Below are positions 16,537-26,089 of a DNA stretch of 64,000 nt, piece after piece. The DNA is from an uncultured Eubacteriales bacterium. GTDB lineage: Bacteria > Bacillota > Clostridia > Lachnospirales > Cellulosilyticaceae. The notes beneath the pieces were generated by a model. That model was not told the origin of the DNA and did no database searches. It was given only the letters and a program-made list of their open reading frames with translations. The position numbers and the translations under genes were made by a program. Each line of letters starts with the position of its first letter. The stretch's first letter is position 1. The DNA lies in NCBI GenBank assembly GCA_900551325.1, contig URVM01000001.1, positions 124,001-188,000 of the forward strand, given 5' to 3'.

Positions 16537-18402
16537 CTAGTATTCTATTTTATTAGATATTATTTCTTCCATAAAACTCTCTTCAATTTCTTTATTAAAT
16601 GTACAAATTCTTTGTCCACCTTTGTTTTTAGAATAGTACATAGCCATATCAGCATTTTTAATAATATCCTCGATATTACTTCCTTGATCTGGATAAATCC
16701 CAATTCCAACACTACCAGTAATTAAAAATGGTTTTTCTTTTAATATAAAAGGTTGATTAAAAATATCTAAAATTTTTTCACTCACTTCTTCTATACTTCT
16801 TTCTTTATAGCTATGGTGTATAATAACAAACTCATCCCCCCCTAAACGAAAAGCCTTAGTAAAATGACTTTCTAGCTTCTTTAAACGCTTTGCAACTTGT
16901 ATAAGAAGCTTATCCCCTGTATCATGTCCTAATATATCATTAATTTGCTTAAATTTGTCTAGGTCAATAAACATAACAGCTACTTTAAAATCTATTTCCA
17001 TTTTCATGATGCCGCCTAAATATTCTCTAAAAGATAATCTATTAGCAAGTCCTGTTAATATATCATAATAGGCTAACTTATGTAATTCTTCTCTTGAGTG
17101 TTCTAACATTCTAGCTTGTTCTTTTAAAGTATGGTTAAGCTTATCTCGTTTTTCAAACATATCATTTAATTTATTGTACATATTTTTAATATTAATGATT
17201 AATAAATTAATTTCACTGGCATTACTTTCTGGCCATAACATTTTTTCTTGTTCATTTAATTGTTCAGGTAAATCATTAGTCAAATCTACAAGTTCTTGTA
17301 TAGAACGTAATAATAAACGTTTAAACATCCAGTAAGCAACAAAAAGAAATACAGAAAATATGCTCATGATTTGAAAACATACTACATACTCCTCCATAAT
17401 ACTTTCTTTGTAAGTATCTATTGGTGTAATCACTTCTATATTCAATTGTTTTTTTATAATGGGTAATTCATACACATAATATCCTTTTACTTCTTGAATA
17501 AACCTATTATTTTTCTTAGCATCTCTTAGTTGAATATAATAAAAGTTTTCTTTTAATTGGGTAGCTTTCCCTTCAATTTTCATATTCATTATTTCTTCTT
17601 TCATTTCCTTGCTTGTACTCATAATCACATTATCTCTATCATTTTTTATCAGTATAGAAAACGGCTCTTGAAAAGAATAATGTTCAAGTACTTTCTCAAT
17701 ATGCCCTATTTGAATACGTCCTTGCAGCTTGAATTTTTGTAAATCTTGCTTGCTCCAACTATTTATTCTTTTTTCTATATCTTTTGTTAACGTCTGTGCT
17801 TGACTATAATTTCTACTTTTAAAGGTATCTTCAAATTGTCTTCCATTTAAAATAGTTGTAATAAGAAAAGGGGTAATCATTGTAAGCATAATAATTTGAA
17901 AAGCCACATGTTCTAAAGATAAGGTTCCCTTATCCCCATTCTTTTGTTTCTTATATAATAAGTAATAATACCCTATCATTTCCCCAATAAATACATTTAT
18001 AATGCTGTTTATAAAGGTATTTATTATACTAAAAGTCATTTGTCCCGCTGTCATTCCTATATTGTAATAATAAATCCAACTATAAATAGCACCAAAAAAT
18101 GCCCAAAAAACTAAAACCTCAATAAGCATTTCTTTTTTATTTGCCTTAGAGTTTCTATAACATACAAATAATACTTCTAACATATAAAGTAAGCTAATTA
18201 AAGAAAAACCTTTTATAAAGAAGGTTCCAGTGTATATTATAAGTATAGCTATTGCTACATATTTAAATTTATATATTCTTGCTAATGCAAATAAGAATAA
18301 ATTACCAAATATGAATCCTATATCAAATACATAATGTACTGGGTAAATATTAGCTAAAAAACCACTGATTGCTAAAATACCAAATATTATGATTCTATCC
18401 AT
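16537..18402 (-). CDS. Membrane diguanylate cyclase (GGDEF)
   Basis: A 621-residue membrane signalling protein. The first 200 residues hold about seven hydrophobic segments; an extracytoplasmic region follows (about 195-315), then one more membrane segment near 335, a HAMP-like linker and coiled coil, and a complete GGDEF domain from about 445. The active-site motif GGDEF is intact (FRLGGDEFVII, near residue 540), so it should condense two GTP into cyclic-di-GMP. There is no EAL domain and no obvious RXXD inhibitory site. ATG 18402 is preferred to the GTG three codons upstream because AGGGGG lies eight bases before it. Downstream is a solute-binding lipoprotein gene in the same unit, a possible input. 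Confidence 0.88.
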   Translation of the reverse strand: MDRIIIFGILAISGFLANIYPVHYVFDIGFIFGNLFLFALARIYKFKYVAIAILIIYTGTFFIKGFSLISLLYMLEVLFVCYRNSKANKKEMLIEVLVFWAFFGAIYSWIYYYNIGMTAGQMTFSIINTFINSIINVFIGEMIGYYYLLYKKQKNGDKGTLSLEHVAFQIIMLTMITPFLITTILNGRQFEDTFKSRNYSQAQTLTKDIEKRINSWSKQDLQKFKLQGRIQIGHIEKVLEHYSFQEPFSILIKNDRDNVIMSTSKEMKEEIMNMKIEGKATQLKENFYYIQLRDAKKNNRFIQEVKGYYVYELPIIKKQLNIEVITPIDTYKESIMEEYVVCFQIMSIFSVFLFVAYWMFKRLLLRSIQELVDLTNDLPEQLNEQEKMLWPESNASEINLLIINIKNMYNKLNDMFEKRDKLNHTLKEQARMLEHSREELHKLAYYDILTGLANRLSFREYLGGIMKMEIDFKVAVMFIDLDKFKQINDILGHDTGDKLLIQVAKRLKKLESHFTKAFRLGGDEFVIIHHSYKERSIEEVSEKILDIFNQPFILKEKPFLITGSVGIGIYPDQGSNIEDIIKNADMAMYYSKNKGGQRICTFNKEIEESFMEEIISNKIEY

Positions 18403-18489
18403 AACATACACCCCCTTCTCCCATGATTATAAGTAGTATTATATCATTTTTTTAGAATCTTGTACATTTTTTATACAATTTAGTATAAA

Positions 18490-18520
18490 AAAATGCATAG
18501 TTGTAAAAACTATGCATTTT
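18490..18520 (-). terminator. Intrinsic terminator overlapping the coiled-coil gene stop codon
   Basis: AAAATGCATAGTT and AACTATGCATTTT form a 13-bp stem with a 5-base loop, followed by seven T residues on the minus strand. The stop codon of the gene at 18510 lies inside the stem. Confidence 0.85.
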
Positions 18521-18923
18521 CTATATTGATAATCTCATCAATAAATTCTTTATTATTTTTAAGTGTTTCTGAACGCATTACTATAATTTGAATATCTTTA
18601 ATTTCTCTTATCCAATTATGGATATGATCTTGCGTTTCTTTAAATTTCTCTATTTTTTCTTCTATAGCGTTATTATAAGCCTTTAAGCTTTCACTTTTAC
18701 CCTCGTCTTGGGCATGCTCTGCTAAAAAGTCATTTAATTCCTCTTTTAAGTCTTCTAGATTGTTGTTTAACTCTACGTATTCTACTAATTTAGCGTCTTC
18801 TCTTTTATGATTAATTGTACATTCGTCACTCCAAAGTTCTAGTTGACTTATAAGCTCATCTAATCTACGTAAATCCCCTTCAAAACACTCGTATTCTTCT
18901 TCTAATTGTTCATTATAAATCAT
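18510..18923 (-). CDS. Small acidic coiled-coil protein, 137 residues
   Basis: An unrecognised protein, almost wholly helical by eye and rich in Glu, Leu, Asn and Lys, with heptad-like spacing over most of its length (for example LEDLKEELNDFLAEHAQ). It has no cysteine clusters, signal peptide or membrane segment. AGAGGAGG precedes ATG 18923. It follows the PhnA-like gene after 31 bases and is probably co-transcribed with it; the shared role is unknown. Confidence 0.75.
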   Translation of the reverse strand: MIYNEQLEEEYECFEGDLRRLDELISQLELWSDECTINHKREDAKLVEYVELNNNLEDLKEELNDFLAEHAQDEGKSESLKAYNNAIEEKIEKFKETQDHIHNWIREIKDIQIIVMRSETLKNNKEFIDEIINIENA

Positions 18924-18954
18924 AAATCCTCCTCTAGATTGTAATCAATCTATT

Positions 18955-19302
18955 TTATATTTTTTTAACAACCTCTGATTTAAGTTTCATAGCTCCAAAG
19001 CCATCAATTTTACAATCAATATCGTGACCATCAGTTGCTTCAGGTATTAAACGAATTCCTTTTACTTTTGTTCCTATTTTAATTACAGATGAGCTTCCCT
19101 TTACTTTAAGGTCTCTAATAACTGTTACAGTATCTCCATCATTTAAAACATTTCCATTTGCATCTTTAATAAGATTTGCTTCTCTTTCTTGTGCTGCACT
19201 TACCTCTGTCCATTCATAAGCACATTCAGGACAAACTAATAAACTTCCATCCTCATAAGTATATTCTGAATTACATTTTGGGCAATTTGGTAAAGTAGAC
19301 AT
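18955..19302 (-). CDS. yjdM: PhnA/YjdM-type zinc-ribbon protein
   Basis: A 115-residue protein of the family historically named alkylphosphonate utilisation protein PhnA. A zinc ribbon is clear: CPKC (residues 7-10) and CPEC (28-31). It is followed by the SH3-like C-terminal domain with DANGNVLNDGDTVTVIRDLKVKG-type phrasing (only the start shown: DANGNVLNDGDTV). Length and layout are normal. The real function is not settled; the name does not imply phosphonate degradation, and no phn genes are near. A TTGTCA/TAGTAT promoter with a 17-base spacer lies about 60-90 bases upstream. Confidence 0.88.
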   Translation of the reverse strand: MSTLPNCPKCNSEYTYEDGSLLVCPECAYEWTEVSAAQEREANLIKDANGNVLNDGDTVTVIRDLKVKGSSSVIKIGTKVKGIRLIPEATDGHDIDCKIDGFGAMKLKSEVVKKI

Positions 19303-19489
19303 TTTTCAATTTCTCCATTCATCAATATTTTATTATTTATTAAAGGTTTTTCAGATTTACATACTATCATAGTCTTCTTGAATTGACAAATCTCTTTACT
19401 TATTATTTCCTATAATATTGATTTTATCATTTGTTTATTTAACACACCTCCTATAACTTTTACTTATAGCTCCCATATTATATATTTAT

Positions 19490-19518
19490 TTTACGTATAG
19501 GTATATTTAGTGTATAGT
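19490..19518 (+). promoter_or_regulatory. Probable promoter of the CofE-like gene
   Basis: TTTACG (19490-19495) and TATAGT (19513-19518) are separated by 17 bases, 59 bases before the start codon. The -35 is imperfect. The rest of the 275-base divergent gap carries nothing else I can assign. Confidence 0.5.
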
Positions 19519-19577
19519 ACAATAGTAATGTTGATTTTCGAAATAATTCATATAAAGATTCAAAGGAGAGATTATAT

Positions 19578-20768
19578 ATGGAAAGAATGGTAGGAACAAT
19601 ATCCAGAGGTCTTCGTGCACCTATTATCCGTGAAGGAGACGATATTGCTGCAATCGTTGTAGATAGTGTTTTAAAAGCTTCCGAAGCTCATAACTTCGAA
19701 GTACAAGATGGTGATATTGTAACTGTTACAGAGGCTGTTGTTGCACGTGCTCAAGGTAACTACGCAACAGTAGATGCTATTGCAAAAGATGTACAGACTA
19801 AATTTGGTGATGATACTGTAGGTGTTCTTTTTCCTATCTTAAGCCGTAATCGCTTTGCAATCTGTCTTCGTGGTATTGCAAAAGGCCTTAAAAAAGTGGT
19901 TCTTATGCTTAGCTATCCATCTGATGAAGTAGGTAATCATTTAGTTGATCTTGACCTTCTTGATGAAAAAGGTGTAAATCCTTGGACAGATGTTTTAACT
20001 GAAGAAGAATTTAGAAACTACTTTGGTTACAATAAACATACTTTTACTGGTGTTGATTATATTGAATACTATAAATCACTTGTTCAAGATGCTGGGGCAG
20101 AATGTGAAGTAATCTTCTCTAACAATCCAAAAACAATTTTAAACTATACAACAAGCGTTTTAACTTGTGATATTCACACAAGAGCACGTTCAAAACGTAT
20201 TTTAAAAGCAAATGGTGCTACTAAAGTTTATGGACTTGATGATATTTTAACTCAATCTGTAGATGGTAGTGGTTATAATCAAGAATACGGACTTCTTGGT
20301 TCAAATAAAGCAACTGAAGAAACTGTTAAACTTTTCCCTCGTGAATGTCAACCAGTAGTTGATAAAATTCAAGCAGAACTCCTTGCAAAAACAGGTAAAA
20401 GTGTAGAAGTTATGGTTTATGGAGATGGTGCTTTCAAAGATCCTGTAGGTAAAATTTGGGAACTTGCTGACCCAGTTGTATCTCCAGCTTTCACAAAAGG
20501 ACTTGAAGGTCAACCAAATGAAGTTAAACTTAAATACTTAGCAGATAATGATTTTGCTCACTTAAAAGGTGATGAACTTAAAGCAGCTATCTCTGAATAT
20601 ATTAAGAACAAAGAGTCTGACCTTACAGGAAATATGGCATCACAAGGTACTACACCACGTAGATTAACAGACCTTATTGGTTCTCTTGCTGACCTTACAT
20701 CAGGTAGTGGAGATAAAGGAACACCTATTATCTATATCCAAGGCTACTTTGATAACTATACAAAATAA
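19578..20768 (+). CDS. CofE-like F420-0:gamma-glutamyl ligase homologue
   Basis: A 396-residue protein of the CofE family, whose founding members add glutamate residues to coenzyme F420-0 using GTP. The N-terminal CofE-type domain is recognised by the DGDIVTVTEAVVARAQGN segment near residues 43-60 and by the central RNRFAICLRGIA. It is longer than archaeal CofE (about 250), with a C-terminal extension including QGTTPRRLTDLIGSLADL. Clostridia of this kind are not known to make F420 and no other cof gene is present, so it probably glutamylates or ligates a different acceptor. AAAGGAG precedes the ATG and a strong terminator follows, so it is a single-gene unit. Confidence 0.85.
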   Translation: MERMVGTISRGLRAPIIREGDDIAAIVVDSVLKASEAHNFEVQDGDIVTVTEAVVARAQGNYATVDAIAKDVQTKFGDDTVGVLFPILSRNRFAICLRGIAKGLKKVVLMLSYPSDEVGNHLVDLDLLDEKGVNPWTDVLTEEEFRNYFGYNKHTFTGVDYIEYYKSLVQDAGAECEVIFSNNPKTILNYTTSVLTCDIHTRARSKRILKANGATKVYGLDDILTQSVDGSGYNQEYGLLGSNKATEETVKLFPRECQPVVDKIQAELLAKTGKSVEVMVYGDGAFKDPVGKIWELADPVVSPAFTKGLEGQPNEVKLKYLADNDFAHLKGDELKAAISEYIKNKESDLTGNMASQGTTPRRLTDLIGSLADLTSGSGDKGTPIIYIQGYFDNYTK

Positions 20769-20785
20769 GCTTTCTTAAGCTATTA

Positions 20786-20825
20786 AAAGAGGTATGAAAC
20801 TAAATGTTAAGTTTCATACCTCTTC
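20786..20825. terminator. Terminator after the CofE-like gene
   Basis: AAGAGGTATGAAAC and GTTTCATACCTCTT form a 14-bp perfect stem with a T-rich tail on the plus strand (TCTTTATTT). It may also end the tRNA transcript arriving from the right. Confidence 0.85.
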
Positions 20826-20849
20826 TTTATTTATCTTTAATTATTTAAG

Positions 20850-20922
<73 letters not shown>

Positions 20923-20941
20923 ATATTCTATTATATAGTGA

Positions 20942-21012
20942 AGCGGCTGACGGGAATCGAACCCGCGTTCCCAGCTTGGGAAGCTGGTGTTCTACCATTG
21001 AACCACAGCCGC
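20942..21012 (-). tRNA. tRNA-Gly (anticodon CCC)
   Basis: A complete 71-base cloverleaf reading from 21012: acceptor GCGGCTG/CAGCCGC, D-arm GGTTCAATGGTAGAAC, anticodon stem CCAGC/GCTGG with loop TTCCCAA giving anticodon CCC, T-loop TTCGATT and discriminator T. CCA is not encoded. It lies 19 bases upstream of tRNA-Ala on the same strand, so they are likely one transcript. Confidence 0.95.
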
Positions 21013-21113
21013 TTACTATATATTTATATTATATCTAAATATTATTTATTATTCAATAATATTTAGATATAATTTATTATGTATTATAATATATATTTAT
21101 TCTTATAATAACT

Positions 21114-21146
21114 AAAGGCGGTCTAGTTCTATACTAGATCGCCTTT
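21114..21146. terminator. Hairpin downstream of the TSUP permease gene
   Basis: AAAGGCGGTCTAGT and ACTAGATCGCCTTT form a stem of about 14 bp with a 5-base loop right after the permease stop codon. The T tail is short on both strands, so termination is likely but not certain. Confidence 0.6.
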
Positions 21147-21151
21147 AACTA

Positions 21152-21859
21152 TTAAAATAGTAAACTTACTCCAGAAATTAAGAGTAATACATAAGATAGC
21201 ATAAGAAAAGCTTTTTGACTCATATGTTCATAGAGTTTTTTGCCAATAATAATAGCTATAATTAGAATTGGGATAGCTAAAGCCGATAAGCTAAGTACTT
21301 GAACTGTAATGAGTCCTGTAACAAACTGCTTAATAAGTAAATAACTATTAAGTACAATCCAAACAGGTGCTAAGGTTGCTCTAAACTCTGCTTTTTCAGG
21401 CATTTTCTTTACAGCATAAATAATGAGTAGCGGTCCTCCTGAAAGAAACATACCATGTACAATTCCTGCTAAAATAATGATCCCAATCAACCACATTTCA
21501 CTTATATCATATTGTTTTTTTATAAAAATTCCTTTTAGTGCAATGAGAATGATAAAGATAGCATAAATGATAAGTAATACATCTACAGGAAATAAAGTGT
21601 AGATATATTCTCCTACAAAAACGCCTACTAACATAATTACAGTCATCTTTAAAAACTCTGACCAAAGAATATCTTTATAAGATTCAAATACAATAAGTAT
21701 GCATGCTACTAATGTGACAATATTAAGCAGTGGTTTAGCAGTATCAATTCCTAATAATAATATGGTAAACGGCATAGCTAGTACTGTACCTGCAAAGCCT
21801 GTAATACCTTGTATAATATTAGTCAATAATACAATGATTAAAAATATAAATGTCTTCAC
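21152..21859 (-). CDS. TSUP-family permease (TauE/SafE)
   Basis: A 235-residue membrane protein with about seven to eight hydrophobic segments and the TauE/SafE opening (IQGITGFAGTVLAMP near residues 17-31) plus a second related half around IVHGMFLSGGPLLI (133-146), the duplicated signature of the family. Members export sulfite, sulfoacetate or other organosulfur anions, or import related compounds; substrate cannot be read here. The start is GTG 21859 with GGAG eight bases upstream. It has no operon partner. Confidence 0.87.
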   Translation of the reverse strand: MKTFIFLIIVLLTNIIQGITGFAGTVLAMPFTILLLGIDTAKPLLNIVTLVACILIVFESYKDILWSEFLKMTVIMLVGVFVGEYIYTLFPVDVLLIIYAIFIILIALKGIFIKKQYDISEMWLIGIIILAGIVHGMFLSGGPLLIIYAVKKMPEKAEFRATLAPVWIVLNSYLLIKQFVTGLITVQVLSLSALAIPILIIAIIIGKKLYEHMSQKAFLMLSYVLLLISGVSLLF

Positions 21860-21965
21860 CTTATATGCTCCTTCTATTCTAGTCTCCTAAATAGGTTATA
21901 CCAATTGCTACTTATTATACAACTATCCATTTATCTTTTATTAATCTACATCTATTCATTGTATT

Positions 21966-24155
21966 TTAAATAAGATATGGGCTTACTTCTCCTACATATT
22001 GAAAACTAAGCGCATGTAAGGCTCTTGTAGCTCCAATATAAAGCAATTGTTTGTCAAAGGCATTATGATAGTTTTCCTTATTAGCTTGATATACAATAAC
22101 AGCATCATATTCTAAGCCTTTAGCTTCATAAATAGGGCTAATAATCAATTTATCTTCCACGTTTTCTATATGTTTAAAAATGCTTTCTAAATAATGGGCT
22201 TCTCTTTTAGTTTTACATAGAAGAGCAATTTGTTTATAACCTGCTTCTAAGTAGGCTTCTAAACGTTCTCTTATATGTTTAATCATTTCACCATCGTCTT
22301 TAGCACCTTCTAATAAAGGCATCTCTCCATGTCTTTCAAAAGGAATAACTTCTTGTTTTCCACCTCTTAATTTACTTGCAAATTGACAAATTTCATAAGT
22401 GGAACGATAACTTTTAATAAGATTAATCTGTAATCCCTTTTTAGGACTAAGAATATTCATCACTTCATCATAAATATTAGGCTCTACTGATTTTTCTATA
22501 GTTTGACAATAGTCTCCTAAAATTGTGTATTGACTGTTCTTAAAAATCATTTTAAAGATTTTATAATGAATTGGATAATAATCTTGAGCTTCATCAATTA
22601 GAACTTGTTTTATAGATGGATATAGACTTTCACCTTCTAACTGTAACTTAAGATAAAGAAGAACAGCACCATCTTCATAAGAAATATTTCTTTGCTCTAA
22701 AGACTTGGCAGTATGTTTAAGTATACCTTCTATACCTTTAGGTAAGGCTATCTCTTCTGCAAATTGATAGAAAAGTTTTGGTTTCTTCATAAGCTTTTCA
22801 TAGACTTTTAGTGGATTTAAACGTGTAAAAGGTCTAATATTATTTATAAATTTATCATACTCTTCTTGTACTAATCTTTTTGCTTCTGCTCTTTCATCAA
22901 AAGTATTCTTTAAATCATTTTCAAACTTCTCAACTAGTTCTTTAAAGTAAGCTTTTTCTAATGGTTTAATGCGCTCAAGAAGAATATTTTCTATACGTCT
23001 TAATCTTTTTACAATGGACATACCTATTTTATTATCTAAAAATAAAGCCTTAAGTTCTTCTTTTGCTATAATTATTTCTTCTCTATAGTACACATCTTTA
23101 AAAACAATACCTTCTTGTTCAATCCATAACATATAGCGTTCTAGTATATTCATAAATTCTTTAGAACCTTTAAAAGCAATAGATGCTCTAATTTTATCAC
23201 GATATGGACTACTAATAATGGCCTCTAGTTGTGTATGTTTTCTTCCCATTTTTAAGTAAGTTCCAAAATAAGTTTCAAATAGATCTTCTAAAGTAGCACA
23301 CTCAACATTTTTCTCACCAAGTTCTGGTAAAACTTCTCCAATATAATCCCCAAATACACTATTAGGTGATAAAATCATAACATCCTTATGGCTAAGTCCT
23401 TTTTCTCTTTGACTATAAAGTAAGAAGGCAATACGATGGAGGGCAATGGATGTTTTACCACTTCCTGCTGCACCTTGTACAATTAAAACATCATTTTCTT
23501 CATCACGAATAATTTTATTTTGCTCTTTTTGTATAGTCTCTACAATGTTTTGCATCTTCTGTGAAGTATTTTGCCCAAGTGTTTGTCTAAGCATATCATC
23601 TGTAATAGCAATACTAGAGTCAAAGAAAAATTTAAGCTTACCTTTTTCAATTTCATATTGTCGTTTTAAAAGTACTTCTCCTTCTATCTCCCCACATGGT
23701 GCTTTATAACTAGCTGGACCTACTTCATGATTATAAAAAAGGCTGGCAATAGGTGTACGCCAATCATATACTAATACTTCATATGTATCATCATTCATGG
23801 CATTGTGGTAACCAATATATACTTTTTCTACATCTTCTCCATCTTCTTTAAAATCAAAACGAGCAAAATAAGGAGAACCTATCATCTTTTGGTAGTTTAC
23901 TACACGTTCTAACTGATGCTTAAATTTAGATGTTTCAATAGCCTCCATATTTACATATTGACTCATATCAATGGCTTGGTCAAATTCATCTATAGCACGT
24001 GCTCCCTCTTCCCACATTTCTTTACGTATACCTATAAGATTAGCTTTTTGCTCATCTACTCCTTTAAGCCCCTTACTAATCTCTTCTCTTAAAAACTCTA
24101 TAGTGTGCTTTAAATAAGCTTTTTCTTCTTGCAAAATAACTTCATCTAACATCAT
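21966..24155 (-). CDS. helD: HelD-like superfamily 1 helicase (RNA polymerase recycling factor)
   Basis: A 729-residue UvrD-like ATPase of the HelD type. The N-terminal 60 residues form the expected antiparallel coiled coil. Walker A is GAAGSGKTSIALHR near residue 229, Walker B is LIDEAQDY near 530, and motif VI is YIGATRALHAL near 705. HelD of Bacillus subtilis binds RNA polymerase and removes stalled or inactive polymerase from DNA. Length is close to that of Bacillus HelD. GAGGATC precedes tandem ATG codons, of which either may be used. Confidence 0.9.
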   Translation of the reverse strand: MMLDEVILQEEKAYLKHTIEFLREEISKGLKGVDEQKANLIGIRKEMWEEGARAIDEFDQAIDMSQYVNMEAIETSKFKHQLERVVNYQKMIGSPYFARFDFKEDGEDVEKVYIGYHNAMNDDTYEVLVYDWRTPIASLFYNHEVGPASYKAPCGEIEGEVLLKRQYEIEKGKLKFFFDSSIAITDDMLRQTLGQNTSQKMQNIVETIQKEQNKIIRDEENDVLIVQGAAGSGKTSIALHRIAFLLYSQREKGLSHKDVMILSPNSVFGDYIGEVLPELGEKNVECATLEDLFETYFGTYLKMGRKHTQLEAIISSPYRDKIRASIAFKGSKEFMNILERYMLWIEQEGIVFKDVYYREEIIIAKEELKALFLDNKIGMSIVKRLRRIENILLERIKPLEKAYFKELVEKFENDLKNTFDERAEAKRLVQEEYDKFINNIRPFTRLNPLKVYEKLMKKPKLFYQFAEEIALPKGIEGILKHTAKSLEQRNISYEDGAVLLYLKLQLEGESLYPSIKQVLIDEAQDYYPIHYKIFKMIFKNSQYTILGDYCQTIEKSVEPNIYDEVMNILSPKKGLQINLIKSYRSTYEICQFASKLRGGKQEVIPFERHGEMPLLEGAKDDGEMIKHIRERLEAYLEAGYKQIALLCKTKREAHYLESIFKHIENVEDKLIISPIYEAKGLEYDAVIVYQANKENYHNAFDKQLLYIGATRALHALSFQYVGEVSPYLI

Positions 24156-24264
24156 ATTACGATCCTCAACTTCCTCTATAACTTATCTGAACCTCTATCT
24201 TATTCTATTTAAGCTTATTTAACAAGTCTTATTGTATCTTAGCTCACTATTTCTAAATGTATAA

Positions 24265-24305
24265 AGGGTTGTGGTGAAACTTGAAAGTTATTTCACAACA
24301 ACCCT
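24265..24305 (-). terminator. Hairpin after the RNase J gene
   Basis: AGGGTTGTGGTGAAA and TTTCACAACAACCCT form a 15-base stem with one mismatch just after the rnj stop codon, with a short T tail on the minus strand. Confidence 0.7.
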
Positions 24306-24311
24306 AGTATT

Positions 24312-25970
24312 TTATACTTCCATAATAATAGGTAATATAGTTGGCCTTCTCTTAGTTTTTTCATAGAGTAAATGCTCAACCACTTTTTTAATCTGAGCTT
24401 TTAGTATATACCATTCAACTAACTGATAGGCTAAACACATCTCTAATTCTTTTGTAGCAACCGCTTTAACTTCATTTAGAAGTTCCTCTGAATCTTTTGC
24501 ATAAACAAAGCCCCTTGTAATAACATCTGGTCCACTCATTATAGAATAAGTGTCTAGGTCAATGGCTGCTACTACAATAAGCATACCTTCTTCTGCTAAA
24601 TGTTTACGATCTCTAAGAACAATAGTTCCTACATCTCCCACACCTATTCCATCTACTAAAATATTACCTGCTCTTACACGCCCTGTGATGGCTGCTTTTT
24701 CCTGAGTAAGCTCTAATACATCACCGTCTTGTAATATAAAAATATCCTCTGCCTTCATTCCCATTTGAATAGCTAAATCACTATGATGTTTAAGGTGTCT
24801 ATATTCACCATGGGCTGGCATAAAAAACTTAGGATGAGTTAAAGAATGTATCAGTTTAAGTTCTTCCTTATAAGCATGTCCTGATACATGCACATCTTCT
24901 AATGCTTTATAAATAACTTGGGCACCTTTTTTATAAAGTTCATTAATAACCTTTGATACCAGCTTATCATTTCCTGGTATAGGTGATGCAGATATAATAA
25001 ATAAATCATTGGGTTCTATTTTTATAGTTCTATGGTTTCCAAAGGCAATACGGGCTAAGGCTGCCATAGGTTCACCTTGACTTCCTGTTGTAATAATAGT
25101 GATTTGCTCATTAGGATAATTAGAAATGGTATCAAGCTCAATAAGCATAGTCTCTGGTATATTTAAATAACCTAAATTTCTTGCTACTTTTGTAATACGT
25201 TCCATACTTTTACCACTAAAGGCTACCTTACGTTCATGAAGTACAGAGGCATCTATAATTTGTTGGATACGATGAATATTAGAAGCAAAGGTAGCTACAA
25301 TAACTCTTCCTTTCACTCCCTCAAAAAGTCTTCTTAATGTTTTACCTATAGTTCTTTCTGATGGTGAATGACCACTTCTTTCTACATTAGTGCTATCTGC
25401 TAGAAGAAGTAATACACCTTTTTTGCCCAGCTCTCCAATACGTTCTAAATCCATAGTTTGTCCGTCAATTGGTGTATAATCTACTTTAAAGTCTCCTGTA
25501 TGAAAAATAATACCTTCTTCTGTATGAATCGCTATACAGCACGCTCCTGCAATACTATGGGTACTTCTTATAAATTCTACCTTCATAGTGTTTAATTCAA
25601 TACAATCTCCTGGCTCTACACCATGCATCATTACTTCTTTATCTAATTTATGTTCTTCTAACTTATTTTCAATAATGCCTAATGTAAGTTTTGTTCCATA
25701 AAGAGGTATATTAAGCTGTTTTAAAATATAAGGAACAGCACCTATATGATCTTCATGTCCATGTGTAAAAAACATTCCTTTTACTTGTTCTTTATGTTCT
25801 AATAAATAACTTATATCTGGAATAATTAAATCTACACCATACATTTGTTCATCTGGAAAGCCCATTCCACAATCAATAACTATAATTTCATCTTTATAAG
25901 CTATAGCTGTAATATTTTTTCCTATACTCCCAAGACCACCTAATGGAATAACTTTTATTGAATGACTCAT
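24312..25970 (-). CDS. rnj: Ribonuclease J
   Basis: A 552-residue metallo-beta-lactamase/beta-CASP nuclease that acts as 5'-3' exonuclease and endonuclease in mRNA decay and rRNA maturation in Firmicutes. The zinc-binding motif THGHEDHIG is at residues 69-77, followed by the beta-CASP block (STNVERSGHSPSE near 190) and the C-terminal H-containing motif HVSGHAYKEE near 368, with the usual C-terminal dimer domain. Length is standard for RNase J1/J2. GCGAGGT precedes the ATG. Only one copy is in the window, so J1 versus J2 cannot be decided. Confidence 0.95.
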   Translation of the reverse strand: MSHSIKVIPLGGLGSIGKNITAIAYKDEIIVIDCGMGFPDEQMYGVDLIIPDISYLLEHKEQVKGMFFTHGHEDHIGAVPYILKQLNIPLYGTKLTLGIIENKLEEHKLDKEVMMHGVEPGDCIELNTMKVEFIRSTHSIAGACCIAIHTEEGIIFHTGDFKVDYTPIDGQTMDLERIGELGKKGVLLLLADSTNVERSGHSPSERTIGKTLRRLFEGVKGRVIVATFASNIHRIQQIIDASVLHERKVAFSGKSMERITKVARNLGYLNIPETMLIELDTISNYPNEQITIITTGSQGEPMAALARIAFGNHRTIKIEPNDLFIISASPIPGNDKLVSKVINELYKKGAQVIYKALEDVHVSGHAYKEELKLIHSLTHPKFFMPAHGEYRHLKHHSDLAIQMGMKAEDIFILQDGDVLELTQEKAAITGRVRAGNILVDGIGVGDVGTIVLRDRKHLAEEGMLIVVAAIDLDTYSIMSGPDVITRGFVYAKDSEELLNEVKAVATKELEMCLAYQLVEWYILKAQIKKVVEHLLYEKTKRRPTILPIIMEV

Positions 25971-26031
25971 GATTTACCTCGCTTTAAGACTTTTAAAACT
26001 AGTTTACCCCCTCATAAAATGTGTATACAAA

Positions 26032-26070
26032 AGTTCCATGAAAAGAATTATTTTATCTCCTCATGGAACC
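26032..26070 (-). terminator. Terminator after carB
   Basis: AGTTCCATGA and TCATGGAACC form a 9-bp stem enclosing an AT-rich loop, with TTTTG following on the minus strand, 20 bases past the carB stop codon. Confidence 0.65.
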
Positions 26071-26089
26071 TTATAAGGATTATTTATGA

